Shown piece after piece: positions 35,561 through 46,637 of a DNA stretch of 64,000 nucleotides. The position numbers and the translations under genes were made by a program. The notes under the pieces were generated by a model. It searched no databases. It had not been told where the DNA came from and worked only from the letters and a program-made list of their open reading frames with translations. Source of the DNA: Xiphydria camelus (Eukaryota; Arthropoda; Insecta; Hymenoptera; Xiphydriidae); the NCBI GenBank assembly GCA_963678675.1, contig OY783201.1, forward strand, positions 17,291,769-17,355,768, given 5' to 3'. Position 1 is the first letter of the stretch; the number at the start of each line of letters is the position of its first letter.

Positions 35561-36183
35561 TTTTAAAATCGTTCAATACTAACTATAAACCAACCAATAT
35601 AAAATGGCAGACGACGCATTTAATAAACGGAAAAATGATTAATAAGTTATAGATGTTGGAAGAAATACACATGTATCGACGTATCTCAATCTACGTTGTT
35701 CGCCCTTTCCTTAATAAACGATTCTCATAAATATTTGAATCGCGTCATGCACAATATTCACGGCTATTGCACATTTATACGTATACGTATATTTTTCGTA
35801 TATTTTTAATATTTTATAAAGGAATAGTGTACGAAAATAGATGTTTCATTTAAAGTGCATATCAACGTTAAATAAACATCCCAGAATATCGTGTGTGTAT
35901 GTTACTGCCCTCCGAACCATTTCATCCACCCTTAATGAACGAGTATTATACATTAATCTATGTTTCATTCAAGATGGACGTCAATATTAAATAAAGGTCT
36001 AAGAATATAATTTAATGTACATATTTTAGAACCATTATATAGGTTAATCTACGTATCATTTAGTATAGTATGTTAGCTCTTTTCCTTTTCCATCTAATTG
36101 TGTTGTGCTTGTCGAGTTACCACAACAAATCAACACTCTATGCTGTTACAGCCACCTAACCGCTAGCCAGTTTCATATACGTA
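35561..36183. other. No gene recognised
   Basis: AT-rich spacer. Related phrases such as ACGTTAAATAAACATC and TCAATATTAAATAAAGGTC hint at an old duplication. Confidence 0.4.
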
Positions 36184-36239
36184 TTAGGGGGTTACATTGA
36201 ACGCCGCTGTTTTTGTCTTGTTTTTAACACATTATGTCG

Positions 36240-37185
36240 TAATAAAATGTTTAAATACCTCAATGGAAGTATTTGCCTTCGGAAGCTATAACTTTTTTCC
36301 ACTTTTCTGGCAGAAGTTGAATTCCGCGAAAAAAGAATCGTCTACTTTTTGAGCTAATCCGCTTAGCAACCCAATTTTTGACTTCTTAGTAATTATGGAA
36401 GTGTGCATCTTCCAAGTCGTGTTGCATCGATCTAAATAAATGATAATCACTCGCGGCCAGGTCTGAAGAATACGCAGAGTGCGGGAGAACTTCCTATTCA
36501 AGCTCCATCAATATTTCTTTCATGGTTTTAGCAACATGAGGCCGAATGTTGTTGTGAAGAAGAATCACTTTTCGGCGATTTCATGCAATCGATGGTCGTT
36601 TTTGCATCAAATTATCATTTAAACGCTCCAACTATTGTTGATAATGTTCGGTAGTAATTGTTTCATTCGGTTTCAACAGCTTATAATAAACGACACCTTC
36701 CACATATCCCACCAAGTTGAAAGCATTGTTTTATGACCATGGATGTTCCGTTTTGGTATCGACGTTGATGGTTGGCTAGGATCAACCCATGATTTTTTGC
36801 GTTTCGGGTTGTCGAAATAGATCCATTTCTGATTACTGGTTACAATACGCCATAAAAAACTTTTCTTTTTATGCTTTGCAAGCAAAGAAATCGAGATGTT
36901 CAGACGATTAGCATTGGCATTTTCGATCAATTCATGTGGCAGCCACTTTCCTTCTTTTTCAATCCTTCCCATGGCATGTAAAATGGTAGATTTATCGACT
37001 TTAAGCTGTTGAGCCAATTCTTTGAGCATTTGAGTAGGGTCTTCTTCCAGTAGAGCTTGCAATTGTTCATCCTCGAAGTTCTTTGTTTGACCTGGCCGCT
37101 GTGTGTCGTGAACATCACAGTTTCCACTTTTGAAGCGACGAAACCAGTCTCTACATACTGTTACTGATGCTGCAGCAGCACTTTA
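36240..37185 (-). pseudogene. mariner transposase, 5' truncated, two catalytic Asp changed to Asn
   Basis: Reading leftward: ASVTVCRDWFRRFKSGNCDV, the helix-turn-helix LLEEDPTQMLKELAQQL, HKKKSFLWRIVTSNQKWIYF, LHNNIRPHVAKTM, then YSSDLAASDYHLF. In mariners the catalytic Asp lies in GDEKW, LHDN and SDY. Here the first is Asn (36832-36834), the second is Asn (36551-36553), and the third is still Asp (36446-36448). The second and third positions keep 34-residue spacing. Stops and a frameshift occur after IISC and before the LHNN segment. The first 60-70 residues are missing: similarity begins just left of an A-rich run at 37185. A possible left end with CCCCCTAA-type sequence is near 36185. Confidence 0.85.
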
Positions 37186-37534
37186 AAAAAAAAATCAAAG
37201 TAGTATAGAAGTACACATCCAAAAAACAACTTTTCGCGTCCCGTTTTCTTTGGTTATAGACATAGACTTATATGAACCAAAAATGGCAGTTTAATGACTG
37301 AATCTTAATGACAAATGTTCATAATTTAAAGTGATATAAGAAGTATAGGGTATCTAGAAAGGGTAGGGGGTATTTATAAATTCAATTTTTTAAAAACTAC
37401 AAATAAGAAAGAAATTTTTTTGTTAATTTTTAGACAAAGTTTTGGAAAATTAAGTGCCAAAGATTGTTTTCCAAATGTTAACCCTCGCACTGCTGGCACT
37501 CCCCTAACCGAAAACGGAAATTAGCCGCCACGCG

Positions 37535-37890
37535 TTACATCTCTCTGGAAACGGCGGCCATTTCGGGGCTGATGTGCTTCAATTGCAGTAGAGTTCGTGG
37601 TTTGTTTGTATACACTTTCTCTAAAGAGAAAAGGTATCCTCATAAGAAATAATCAAGGGGTGTAAGATCGGGGCTTCTCGGAGGCCAGTTGATTGTGCCT
37701 GTGATCTCTCGTCGAGGCACAACATATCAACATATTGGCCTCCGAGAAGCCCCAATCTTACATCGCTTGATTATTTCTTATGGGGAAACCTTAAAGAAAA
37801 AGTGCATGCAAACAAACCACGAACTCTACTGTAATAATTGAAGCACAACATCCGCACCGAAATGGCCGTCGTTTCCAGAGAGATGTGTAT
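37535..37890. mobile_element. Palindrome built from inverted copies of a transposase 3' end
   Basis: Arms about 37535-37690 and 37730-37890. The right arm on the plus strand encodes WPPRSPNLTSLDYFLWG followed by KEKVHANKPRTLL and TEMAVVSRE. The left arm encodes the same on the minus strand (WPPRSPDLTPLDYFL, KVYTNKPRTLLQLK, with a stop replacing the Trp). This is the C-terminal catalytic block of IS630/Tc1/mariner-type transposases found in insects. The two copies face outward from a short centre. Confidence 0.82.
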
Positions 37891-38581
37891 ATATGGGGCA
37901 TTCCATGTCAACTTTTAGTAGTAGAAACTTTTGGGTCTCCGATTTAGTTGTTGATTTTTTTCAAGTATCTTTAATCAATATAAAAACTGGCCTAAATTTT
38001 CCGAGCGATTCCATAAGTCGTTCAATTGTTATTAAATTTTATATTTCTCATTTTTTATCTTTTCATCGCGATTTACGGCTTAAATTAACAAAATATGCAA
38101 AAAATGACCCATATGAATTTTTTTTATTTTTTTTTTGAAGATTTCGAGAAAATTTTTAAAATTTTTTTATATTGCGTTTTTTATTTAAAATCTAAACGAA
38201 AAGTGTTGTATCTCAAAACCGACATTTTTAATTGTAATTATTTTTTTACCCTAAATTTCTACATCTTTTACGGTAATTTTGAGAGCACTTAGAAAGTGGG
38301 GCCTCCCATAGAAATTTTTTAATGAATTTTTTTGTGATTTGAAATGTCAGAATTGACTATTTATGCTAGCTTAGAATGGATTTTTTTGCCCTGCTAAAAT
38401 GTAATTCCAATACATGATTTTATAAAATTGTACAAAATTTGTTATTAACATGCTGACTGTCCCCACAAAGAATATTTTCCATCCCACGACGTCCAAAAAT
38501 GAAATCACCATGCACACGGCAATGGCAAATGAATCACATATGTCTCATGGACGTACAGCGACATTTCTGTATGAATCATAT

Positions 38582-38703
38582 CGAGTGCTACACGGCAGGA
38601 CCTCGTAACTCACATTTCAGTGATTTTCTGTTTAATATTATATATTATATTAAACAAAAAATCACTGACATGTGAGTTACGAGGTCCTGCCGTGTAGCAC
38701 TCG
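38582..38703. mobile_element. 122-bp hairpin MITE with ATAT duplication
   Basis: Starts CGAGTGCTACACGGCAGGAC and ends in its inverse. Flanked by ATAT on both sides (38578-38581 and 38704-38707). The opposite arm has the uninterrupted site with a single ATAT at 43150-43153, which confirms the insertion and its target duplication. Confidence 0.92.
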
Positions 38704-38819
38704 ATATGTGACTCATGGGACAGTCAACGTGTTAATATGACAGATCGAATTATTAAAAATGTAATCCTATAAATATATGGGCCTTTTAAGTATCTAAAAA
38801 TGTCTAATGCATTAATATG

Positions 38820-38960
38820 TTTATGGTAGTGTATTGCAGTAGTATTCGGTCTCACACGTGGATAACTCGGGTTCGATTCTCACTGACAACCGAAACTTTT
38901 TCAAATAATTTTACAGCAAATATCTTGTAAGTTTTAAATTTTAATTATTTTTTTGATGTG
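38820..38960 (+). mobile_element. tRNA-like (Pol III-type) sequence in the left arm
   Basis: Reads TGGTAGTGTATTGCAGTAGT, then CACGTGGATAACTCGG and the B-box-like GGTTCGATTCT (38870-38880), in a tRNA-like layout. The mirror copy on the minus strand is at about 42860-42965. No acceptor-stem pairing is visible, so SINE head is the better call. Confidence 0.55.
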
Positions 38961-39102
38961 AAACATCTAATGGCGCGCTACGGCGCTGAACGCGACTGTT
39001 AGCCGAGCGATTCCTGGCGTCGCAGGCATGGCAGTCACAAAACTCGGGACGCATCGGCTCTCGCCGCCCCGACTCGGCGGTCCCCCTTCCCCGAGCACTA
39101 GC

Positions 39103-39915
39103 GTCAAGGTGTGGTTAAAGTAGTATGGTCATGAATCGATTTCCAAGATTTAAATATGAAATAATTATGTATGCAAGCTAATATAAATAGAAACCTCCTG
39201 GTGCAATTTGGGGTAGATTGACCGTTTAGTATGTCTGATAAAAATTAATTACCGAGTAGAAAATAACCCAGAGTCTTATGGGTAAGACACATTTCTTTGG
39301 GTTTGTATGTAAAATCCAAGATTAAAATATAAAAAATATACCAAAAAACGGGGGAAAAAACAAAAATTTACACCCATTGATGAAAATTATTGACCGTTTG
39401 ATACTTTAGTTATAACTAATTTCTGCTTCTCGGTGTTCGGAAATAGCGCGTCGAGTAGATGCGGCAGCGTCGCGTCAGTGGAGTGGGTTCAAGCGTGCAT
39501 TTCAGATCTCGTTTTCCCCACGACACACTCAAACGTTTGAGTGTATCGTGGTTTTATCTACTGGGCCACGAGCCCATTGATAATATGCGTTGCCACACAT
39601 AAAAAGACGCTAGTCAAAGGAGGCACATTATTTGAATAATAAGTGAAAAATAATCAAAATAATTGACTAATTCTTATGGTCATAAATTTTATAATTCACA
39701 AAGAGAATTTTCAATTATAAATCATAGTTTTTTGATGACTTTTTTTACGGACACCCAACGATCACTTTGGAGAGTAACCATACTACTTTAAACGACCTGT
39801 GATAGCGCGAGCCGAGCCAAGTTCGCGCGATCCATCGTTTGTCGGTTTTTCGACACGGATCAAAGGCGCGCGCGGCGCGGCTCGCGCTATCACAGGCCGT
39901 TTAACCGCACCTTGA
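39103..39915. mobile_element. Element with TCAAGGTGYGGTTAAAGTAG termini
   Basis: The left end TCAAGGTGTGGTTAAAGTAG matches the inverted right end (ACTACTTTAA...CCGCACCTTGA) once the nested 109-bp MITE is removed. The interior is AT-rich with one small hairpin (AAACGTTTGAGTG). No coding region. Confidence 0.75.
39792..39900. mobile_element. 109-bp MITE with TTAA duplication
   Basis: TIR ACGACCTGTGATAGCGCGAG, inverted at the right end as GCGCTATCACAGGCCGT. Flanked by TTAA at 39788-39791 and 39901-39904. TTAA targeting is characteristic of piggyBac-mobilised elements. It sits inside the right TIR of the 39103 element. Confidence 0.85.
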
Positions 39916-40077
39916 GACTTACTACTACATGCTCACTGTATCGGTGTACGAAGCAGTACGGAGCGTTCTCTATAGGGCTCATGCATGCCCGAGTGGTGGC
40001 GCGGCAGTACGCCATATTCAGTGCTACAGTGGCCGTCAACAGCATTAAATACGGTACAAAGTGTGCCATTACCGTAT

Positions 40078-40816
40078 CCCCGATAGCTAGGTGGCTTTAC
40101 AGTGGTAGCACTGTGGGACCACGCGGTGACTTTGAGAAACATCACAGTGATGTCTTGGTGCGTGCCCACTGGGGTACCACTGTGGCATCACGCAGTGTAC
40201 AAAGCGGATAAAGTAGGATTTTGCAAAAGGGGAACACACGCAGTGACTTTACCGAGGTTTTTCACTGTGTGCCCGTGCAGTGCCGCCGCCTGCCACCCGC
40301 CTAGTGGTGTCGCTTTTTTTTTCATACCCTATCCGCCCTACGTGACGATTGTATGCAAGAAGCGACAATTTTCACTGCATTTTGGTTTCTCTTTTTGATT
40401 CCACAGGAAAGTACAAGCTGCTTTCAATACCGCTTCTCCTTCCACTAGCGGCATTTTTGACTCTCCTAGAATTGACAAGATTTCTTCGATACCGATATTC
40501 ATCACTTATGAATTGGGTTTATTGCACTTGCACTCTTAAAACTACTTTTATTTACAAATACTTTGTTTACGTTACATGGTTATCTTGACATTCGGTCCGT
40601 AACAACGGCCATCTTAGGAAGAACGAAACGCCACCATACGGCGGTGTCCGACGCGAATAAAAATTCCGTAAGGCGTCAGCGAATAGACCAATCAGGATCA
40701 AGTATTCCGTTGTGGCAAAAACTCGCACTCCGGATCCTCACTGTGGCATCACAGTAACGTCACTCAATGACGCCACCGCGTGACGTTTGGGTGAAAGTCA
40801 CGCTTGGCTATCGGGG
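40078..40816. mobile_element. Non-autonomous CCCCGATAGC-terminated element, copy 2
   Basis: Starts CCCCGATAGCTAGGTGGC and ends CTTGGCTATCGGGG. Compared with 5283-6572 it lacks the tRNA-like SINE head and the left half of the internal inverted duplication. The two copies otherwise remain closely similar. Confidence 0.85.
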
Positions 40817-40825
40817 ATGTTTCAT

Positions 40826-41173
40826 CCCAAACGAAACAAGCTTATATACCTACAGTGCTGAAACTTTACCGACGGTCAAGAATTTGATAGTTAGAGTTGG
40901 CTTCAGAAGAGTGCGCTGTGTGTGTTGCGTGAGAGTGGATAGTGTCAAACGTCTCATTTCCCGATAGCTTAATTTGGGAGATCGAAGTGTTTCGTCTATT
41001 ATTCAATATTTCAATCTCCCGAATTGACAGCTATCGGGAAATCAGACGTTTGACACTTTTCGCTTTCACGCAGCACACACAGCGAACTCTTCTCAAGCCA
41101 ACTCTAACTATTAAATTCTTGACGGTCGGTAAATTTTTGGCACTGTAGGTATGTAAGCTTGTTTCGTTTGGGA
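40826..41173. mobile_element. Foldback element, distant member of the GATCGAAG family
   Basis: Outer ends CCCAAACGAAACAAGC / GCTTGTTTCGTTTGGG. Arms contain GTTAGAGTTGGCTTC and GGGAGATCGAAG near the centre. It directly follows the CCCCGATAGC element and precedes the next foldback. Confidence 0.82.
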
Positions 41174-41211
41174 CGCAACATACGGTAAACAGGATGTCCC
41201 GCGCAGAACCG

Positions 41212-41526
41212 ACCAGTTGCAGGGACCTTGAAATTTACCTTCGGCCGAGCTTGGTCGGTACTCGAGTCATTTCTACCGGTAGAAGTCGAGTCGGTAGTTA
41301 GAGTTGGTGTCAATTCGGGAGATCGAAGCATCTAACCTCGAAATCGTGAATTTCTTAATAATGGAAATTACTCACCATTATTCAGAAATTCACGATTTCG
41401 AGGTTAGACGCTTCGATCTCCCGAATTGACACCAACTCTAACTACCGACTCGACTTCTACTGGTATAAATGACTCGAGTACCGACCAAGCCCGGCCGAAG
41501 GTAAATTTCAAGGTCCCTGCAACTGT
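41212..41526. mobile_element. Foldback MITE, family GATCGAAGCGTCTAA, copy 3
   Basis: Arms about 41212-41363 and 41376-41526, outer ACCAGTTGCAGGGACC. Highly similar to copies 1 and 2 in the inner 100 bp of each arm. Confidence 0.88.
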
Positions 41527-41527
41527 G

Positions 41528-41700
41528 CGGACTTTCTAAAATGTTATTTTTAAACATATTAGCCAATGAACAATTACTTCTCATGCCCTCATTAGCTACG
41601 GTGGCGTTTACCCTCATTAATGAAAGCATAAGAATTGATTAATCATTGGTTAGTACGTTTAAAAACAACATTTAAAAAATTCCGCAGCGACAGAATCCGA
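41528..41700. mobile_element. Small inverted-repeat MITE
   Basis: Arms with AAAATGTTATTTTTAAAC, GCCAATGAACAATTA and TTAATGAAAGCATAAGAATT. Related to 58210-58455 (shared GCTAATGAAAGCAT, CATTGGTTAGTA and GGTGTACATGG). Confidence 0.7.
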
Positions 41701-41861
41701 GACGCCAGGTGTACATGGTGAAGTAAATTAATTAATTATTTATAGAAACATGGAAAAGTTTATCTCTTTCGGATTCTTTCCAATTAACGAAAATTTCCTT
41801 TGGGAAACCGTGAGAACGAAAAGAAAAGAACTATCTGACGAGAATCATGTGAGAATAGTAT

Positions 41862-41988
41862 ATTGTGTATCAAGTGCGGGAAGTTGGCGATTACTGACGA
41901 GTGTGAAGTATGCCGTATGAGCCGAAGGCGAGTATCGGCATTCACACGAGTCAGTAATCGCCAACCCGCACTTGATACACATCCTATT
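41862..41988. mobile_element. Hairpin MITE
   Basis: Near-perfect palindrome: TGTATCAAGTGCGGGAAGTT...AACCCGCACTTGATACA, with AGTGTGAA/TTCACACG nearer the centre. Confidence 0.8.
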
Positions 41989-41989
41989 T

Positions 41990-42219
41990 TTTGTAACACC
42001 TGTAATGGAAAAATTCACTTCTGCTTCTAGGCAGTTTGCGTGGTCGTAGTCACCACTTGTCTCGTCCGATGGCGCTCTGACTAGCGTTAGATAATAAATA
42101 TTACCTAACGCTTCAGCCAACTTCCCACACGCTCTCTACCCGGCGCAGTAATCGGCCACTTCGCGCACATTCTATCGTACGCGAAATCGAACTTCCCATT
42201 CAGGTGTTACAAAAATGTT
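41990..42219. mobile_element. Candidate 230-bp element with TTTTTGTAACACCTG termini
   Basis: TTTTTTGTAACACCTGTAATGG at the left and CCATTCAGGTGTTACAAAAA at the right form 17-20-bp inverted termini. The interior is moderately GC-rich. No gene is supported, although an open frame crosses it on the minus strand. Confidence 0.55.
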
Positions 42220-42404
42220 GTTGAATTACAACGACCCGGTGAATGCTTCATAATTATAGGCAGAGTACTGCCGCAAACAAGTATCAAGGAATCAAAATAT
42301 AAAATAGATTTAAAAGTATGCCACATATACTTCTTCTTTTTCAGGGCGATTTTTATACCCCACTATGCAACACTATGGTCTCGACTTCGACATAATGAAA
42401 AAAC

Positions 42405-42712
42405 ACAAAATGCGTCACGGGACGCCTGTTAGATGTGAAACATCGAAATTCTTCTTTGTAGAAAGTATGCGATAGGAAGGATGGACCACGCGTCCGTCGA
42501 AAGAACACGTGCGCCAGTGCCCATTTGTATTTATGACTGTGATACTACATATTAAACGGTACGAACCGTTGTGTCTAATTCAAAAAGTGCATTTAGTTTA
42601 CTCTCTCTTAACTCTGCCATCGGTCGCTGTTCCGTCTCGCGATAAACGGAATACAAAGAATTTCGATGTTTCACATCTAACAGGCGTCCCGTGACGCATT
42701 TTGTTTTTTTTT
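42405..42712. mobile_element. Inverted-repeat element near the right arm
   Basis: Outer arms ACAAAATGCGTCACGGGACG and its inverse, with GATGTGAAACATCGAAATTC inside. The GATGTGAAACATC motif also marks the inner edge of the left large arm (about 38956). Confidence 0.75.
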
Positions 42713-43276
42713 AATTCCATTTCACTTATTGGTTCACCTCACTATACAAATTTTCTAAATTTAAATAGGCAGATAAAATTAAATAGACAAGGGTTTCAAT
42801 TTCTAGATATTATTATTATCGCTTGGAAATAATTAAATTTTTTAATTTACCAGATATTTGCTCTAAAATTTGTTGAAAAAGTCGACTGTCAGTGAGAATC
42901 GAATCCGAGTTATCCACGTGTGAGATCGAATACTAATGCAATACAGTAGTATAAACATACTAATGCTTAAGACATTTTTAGATACTTAAAAGGCCCATAT
43001 TTATAGGATTACATTTTTAACACATTGACTATCCCCATAAGGAATTTTTTCCATCCCACGACGTCCAGAAATGAAATCATCATGCATACGACAATGGCAA
43101 ATGAATCATATGTCTCACGCGGACGTACAGAGACGTTTCTGTATGAATCATATGTGACTCATGGGACAGTCAATGTGTTAATAATTCGATCTGTCATATT
43201 AATAACAAATTTTGTACAATTTTATAAAATCATGTATTGAAATTACATTTTAGCAGGGCAAAAAAATCCATTTTAA

Positions 43277-43798
43277 CCCTTAATTTGGGAGACGTTAATA
43301 AAACATTTTTTAGTGGGATAATTATGTTTTTTTTTAATCAATTGGGGCTTACTAAACACATTTATGATAAAAAATTGTTGTTTAAACCGATAGGAATAAA
43401 TTTATTAATTGTATGTATAGAAATAAATTTATTAGCTGCAAGAAAATAATTTGACAATATATTGTATATTATTGGATAGATTGCTTAGTTTGAAGTAAAA
43501 CTACAAAGTTCATGAATCAATTGTTTAATTCACGCGTTAAATACCCAAAACTTACCTATGGCGTGCACCACTAAACTAACCTATAGCATGCACCACCCGC
43601 TGCAACTAGCGTCCATGTTTCTTCACTGACATGTAGTTACCGTGGTTGATACTAAATGGAGCAATGAACTATTTGTGGGTATATCTATTAAGCTATTTAA
43701 GTACCTAGACTAGAAAATGTATGAGGTTAAGAATTTTTAGTATGTTTTGAGTTAAGAAAAAACAATGTATCCTACGAGATACACTGCAAAATTAAGGG
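43277..43798. mobile_element. 522-bp TTAA-flanked element
   Basis: Starts CCCTTAATTTGGGAG and ends CTGCAAAATTAAGGG, preceded by TTAA and followed by CTAA (one base changed). The left large arm (about 38360-38390) shows the site without it. TIR and target are piggyBac-like; there is no transposase. Confidence 0.7.
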
Positions 43799-43976
43799 CT
43801 AAGCCCTTTAATTAATTATTATTTAATTAAGAAATAAAGTCAATTCTGACATTTCAAATCACAAAAAAATTGATTAAAAAATTTCTGTGGAAGGCCCCAC
43901 TTTCTAAGTGCTCTCAAAATTACCGTAAAAGATGTAGAAAATTAGGGTAAAAAAATCATGAAAATTAAAAATGTCG

Positions 43977-44154
43977 GTGTGGCGAAAAGGATGTGGTCGT
44001 CATCTAATCGGCGGAGCGTTTCGTCCCGGAGTCGGCCTGTGAACTCGTCAGTAAAGCTAGGCCGACTCCTGCCTTAGACGCTCTGTGGTCCTCGGTGAGA
44101 GACGGGCAGTTGCGGTCTTATATAGAAACTTGCCCGTTGTTGGACCACTAATAG
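43977..44154. other. Spacer between two inverted repeats
   Basis: Contains a GC-rich imperfect inversion (GGAGTCGGCCTG...AGGCCGACTCC). No gene. Confidence 0.4.
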
Positions 44155-45915
44155 TCTAAGATCCGAACTAGAGACGTTCTTCACCGATCTGCTTACCGGA
44201 TGAAAAGTATTTTTTATCAAACATAATACGTCAATGAACATATCGCGTATGGGTAAGCTAATAAAATATGCTCAAGACTATCCTTAAAACTATATAAACA
44301 GGTGAGCTGATATGAGCAATTTGCACCGATCTGCTTACCAATTAAACTATATATGAAAATAAAGATAATTTTATTGCAAACACGATGGTATAACCCTACC
44401 TGCAAAAAATCGGTCATGAATCAGGGTTGTAAGGCTTTGAAATTTATCGGAGCTAGCCAAGATGCGCGTACTACAGGGAAATTTGCTACAGGACGCAACG
44501 TAGGAAATGGGCGCGACGCGACGGTTAGATGAGAGAGAGTGCGTACATGCTGCTTCCTCGTACGATTGACAAAGATAGCACTACTAAAATGCCGAGAAAA
44601 AGCGACTGCGAGCGACTCGCTGTTTACATCCCTCAGTTTGCGGAAAAATACGTGCTCCCCATTATGACATAAATGTAATGTAGTATCTTTTTCAATCGTT
44701 ATTTTTTTCAATCAATTACTGTTGGATCCCTGGTAAAATTATTTTCGTTCAAGATTCAACTAACTTTGCATTTTTATTTTTGCCTGTCTGGAGAAGGGAC
44801 AATTTATTACTTTATGGCTCTTTCTCGAAAGTACAGAAAAAGGGGAAAAACGTTCTTACCGGGTTTTCGAGTGAAAGTTTTTTCCGAACATGTGATAAAC
44901 AGACAGTCGAGGCGATGGCTCATGGGGTGGGTTTGTAACGCATTAAAAATATCTGAAGGTAAAGACGAAATTCTAGACTTTTCCTCTAAGCGAGATTTCA
45001 TAAGTTGAAATGATAAATTGTTAAGAAAAATTCTTCTTGGAGTCTTTGCGTTGTTTAGGTTACTGTTATATAAAATCTGGGCACTCTTATTCCAGCAACA
45101 TACAAGTTTTTGGAAGGCTATAATATTGTATTTGTTGTAATATTGTTATAATCTTTGTAAAGATTGTTATTGTATTCATTGTTTTATAATAGAGTTTTTT
45201 TACACCGTCAATTTGTTAATGATTTTTTATCGCTCTCTAAAAAATGTAATTTTTCTGTTTGTTTGCTGTGGTATTTTTATAGAATAGATAAAATTTATCG
45301 AATAATTATTACTAACATATTATTATTCTGTGTGATAGAAATATTAATATTTCCCCATCCATATATTTAGTTGAAAATATTTGAAAAATCTTTCACATTT
45401 TAATATTTTATATTTAATTTAAAGTAATTAAAAGTTTACTGCCAGTACCTACTCCATTGTAGTCGCTTTTTCTCGGCATTTTAGTAGTGTTATCTTTGTC
45501 AATCGTACGAGGAAGCAGCATGTACGCACTCTCTCTCATCTAACCGTCGCGTCGCGCCCACTTCCTACGTTGCGTCCTATAGCAAATTTCCCTGTAGTAC
45601 GCGCATCTTGGCTAGCTCCGATAAATTTCAAAGCCTTACAACCGTGACTCATGACCGATTTTTTGCAGGTAGGGTTATACCATCGTGTTTGCAATAAAAT
45701 TATCTTTATTTTCATATATAGTTTAATTGGTAAGCAGATCGGTGCAAATTGCTCATATCAGCTCACCTGTTTATATAGTTTTAAGGGTAGTCTTGAGCAT
45801 ATTTTATTAGCCTACCCATACGCGATATGTTCATTGACGTATTATGTTTGATAAAAAATACTTTTCATCCGGTAAGCAGATCGGTGAAGAACGTCTCTAG
45901 TTCGGATCTTAGACT
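44155..45915. mobile_element. Large inverted repeat with nearly identical 450-bp arms
   Basis: Arms about 44155-44608 and 45463-45915 differ at only a few positions by eye. Outer edge TCTAAGATCCGAACTAGAGA; inner edge CTCGGCATTTTAGTAGTG / CACTACTAAAATGCCGAG. The 854-bp centre is unrelated and contains the frame 44766-45008 (basic, WVCNALKISEGKDEILDF), which I do not recognise. High arm identity suggests recent formation or gene conversion between arms. Confidence 0.88.
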
Positions 45916-45984
45916 ATAACAAGAAGCCGAGAGCCGTGAGTCGGAGGGTCGGCGCCACCTGGCCGCAGCGCCGAAGCGCGACGG

Positions 45985-46240
45985 GTCGCCACTGTAAAAT
46001 TTGCTCCTGCTTTGATGGCCAGAGCCCATTCACTGGGTAGAAGCTATGGCATTTAAAATAGGGTCTTCTTGCGAGTCGAAATTTTGCCCTTACTTTGATG
46101 GCCACAGCACCTCTACTAGGTAGAAGCTATGGCATTTAAAATAGGGTCTTCTCTTGCGAGTCGAAATTTTGCCCCTACTTTGATGGCCACAGCACCTCCA
46201 GTGGGTAGCAGCTATGGCATTCAAAATAGGGCCTCGTCGA
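45985..46240 (+). repeat. About 87-bp tandem repeat, 3 copies
   Basis: Unit contains TTTGATGGCCACAGC, AGAAGCTATGGCATTTAAAA and GCGAGTCGAAATTTTGCC. An inverted single relative lies at about 48430-48465 (GCCATCAAAATAGGCGCAAA), on the other side of the Helitron at 46638-47789. Confidence 0.85.
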
Positions 46241-46637
46241 GAGAGAGAGAGAATTACAATTTTCCTTCTTATGTTAGAGTTTCGGACTTAGAATATTTTC
46301 AACATGACGAACGGAACTTACAAAAATTTCGGTCTCCTGCATATAGGGGCTTGAAGATTTATTTGTGAATAAATGGACAAAAATTGTAATTTGTTCAATT
46401 ATTAAAACAATAAATTATTTTATTTCGAGTCTCCAAAGTTTGCTGAGCAAGTTATAAACTATACTGTTTATTAAAAAGCACAGATTATTATCGTAAATTA
46501 AAGACAATCAATTAATGTAGGATGAATAAACATTCATATAATTATTTATATATTAATACCAACCTGCATCTATGCAAGAATATTTATCAAAAGATATAAT
46601 CATAAATTTAGAAAAATGTTGAAAAAAAATAATACAA
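46241..46637. other. No gene recognised
   Basis: A short open stretch ends YRGLKIYL at 46368 but is unrecognised. The rest is AT-rich. Confidence 0.4.

Larger units (their letters stand above)
38216..43976. mobile_element. Large inverted repeat, arms of about 0.75 kb and 1.3 kb
   Basis: Left arm about 38216-38965; right arm about 42665-43976 (longer because of an insertion at 43277-43798). Shared landmarks: CCCTGCTAAAATGTAATT, CATCCCACGACGTCCA, GACTCATGGGACAGTCAA, CACGTGGATAACTCGG. Whether it is one foldback element or two inverted insertions is unclear; the 3.7-kb centre contains several other elements. Confidence 0.8.

Noticed and set aside
41845..42120. Minus-strand 91-codon frame with Cys pairs (MCIKCGLAITDSCEC)
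   Set aside because: It crosses a hairpin MITE and the boundary of a second candidate element, so the Cys pattern is incidental to repeat sequence.
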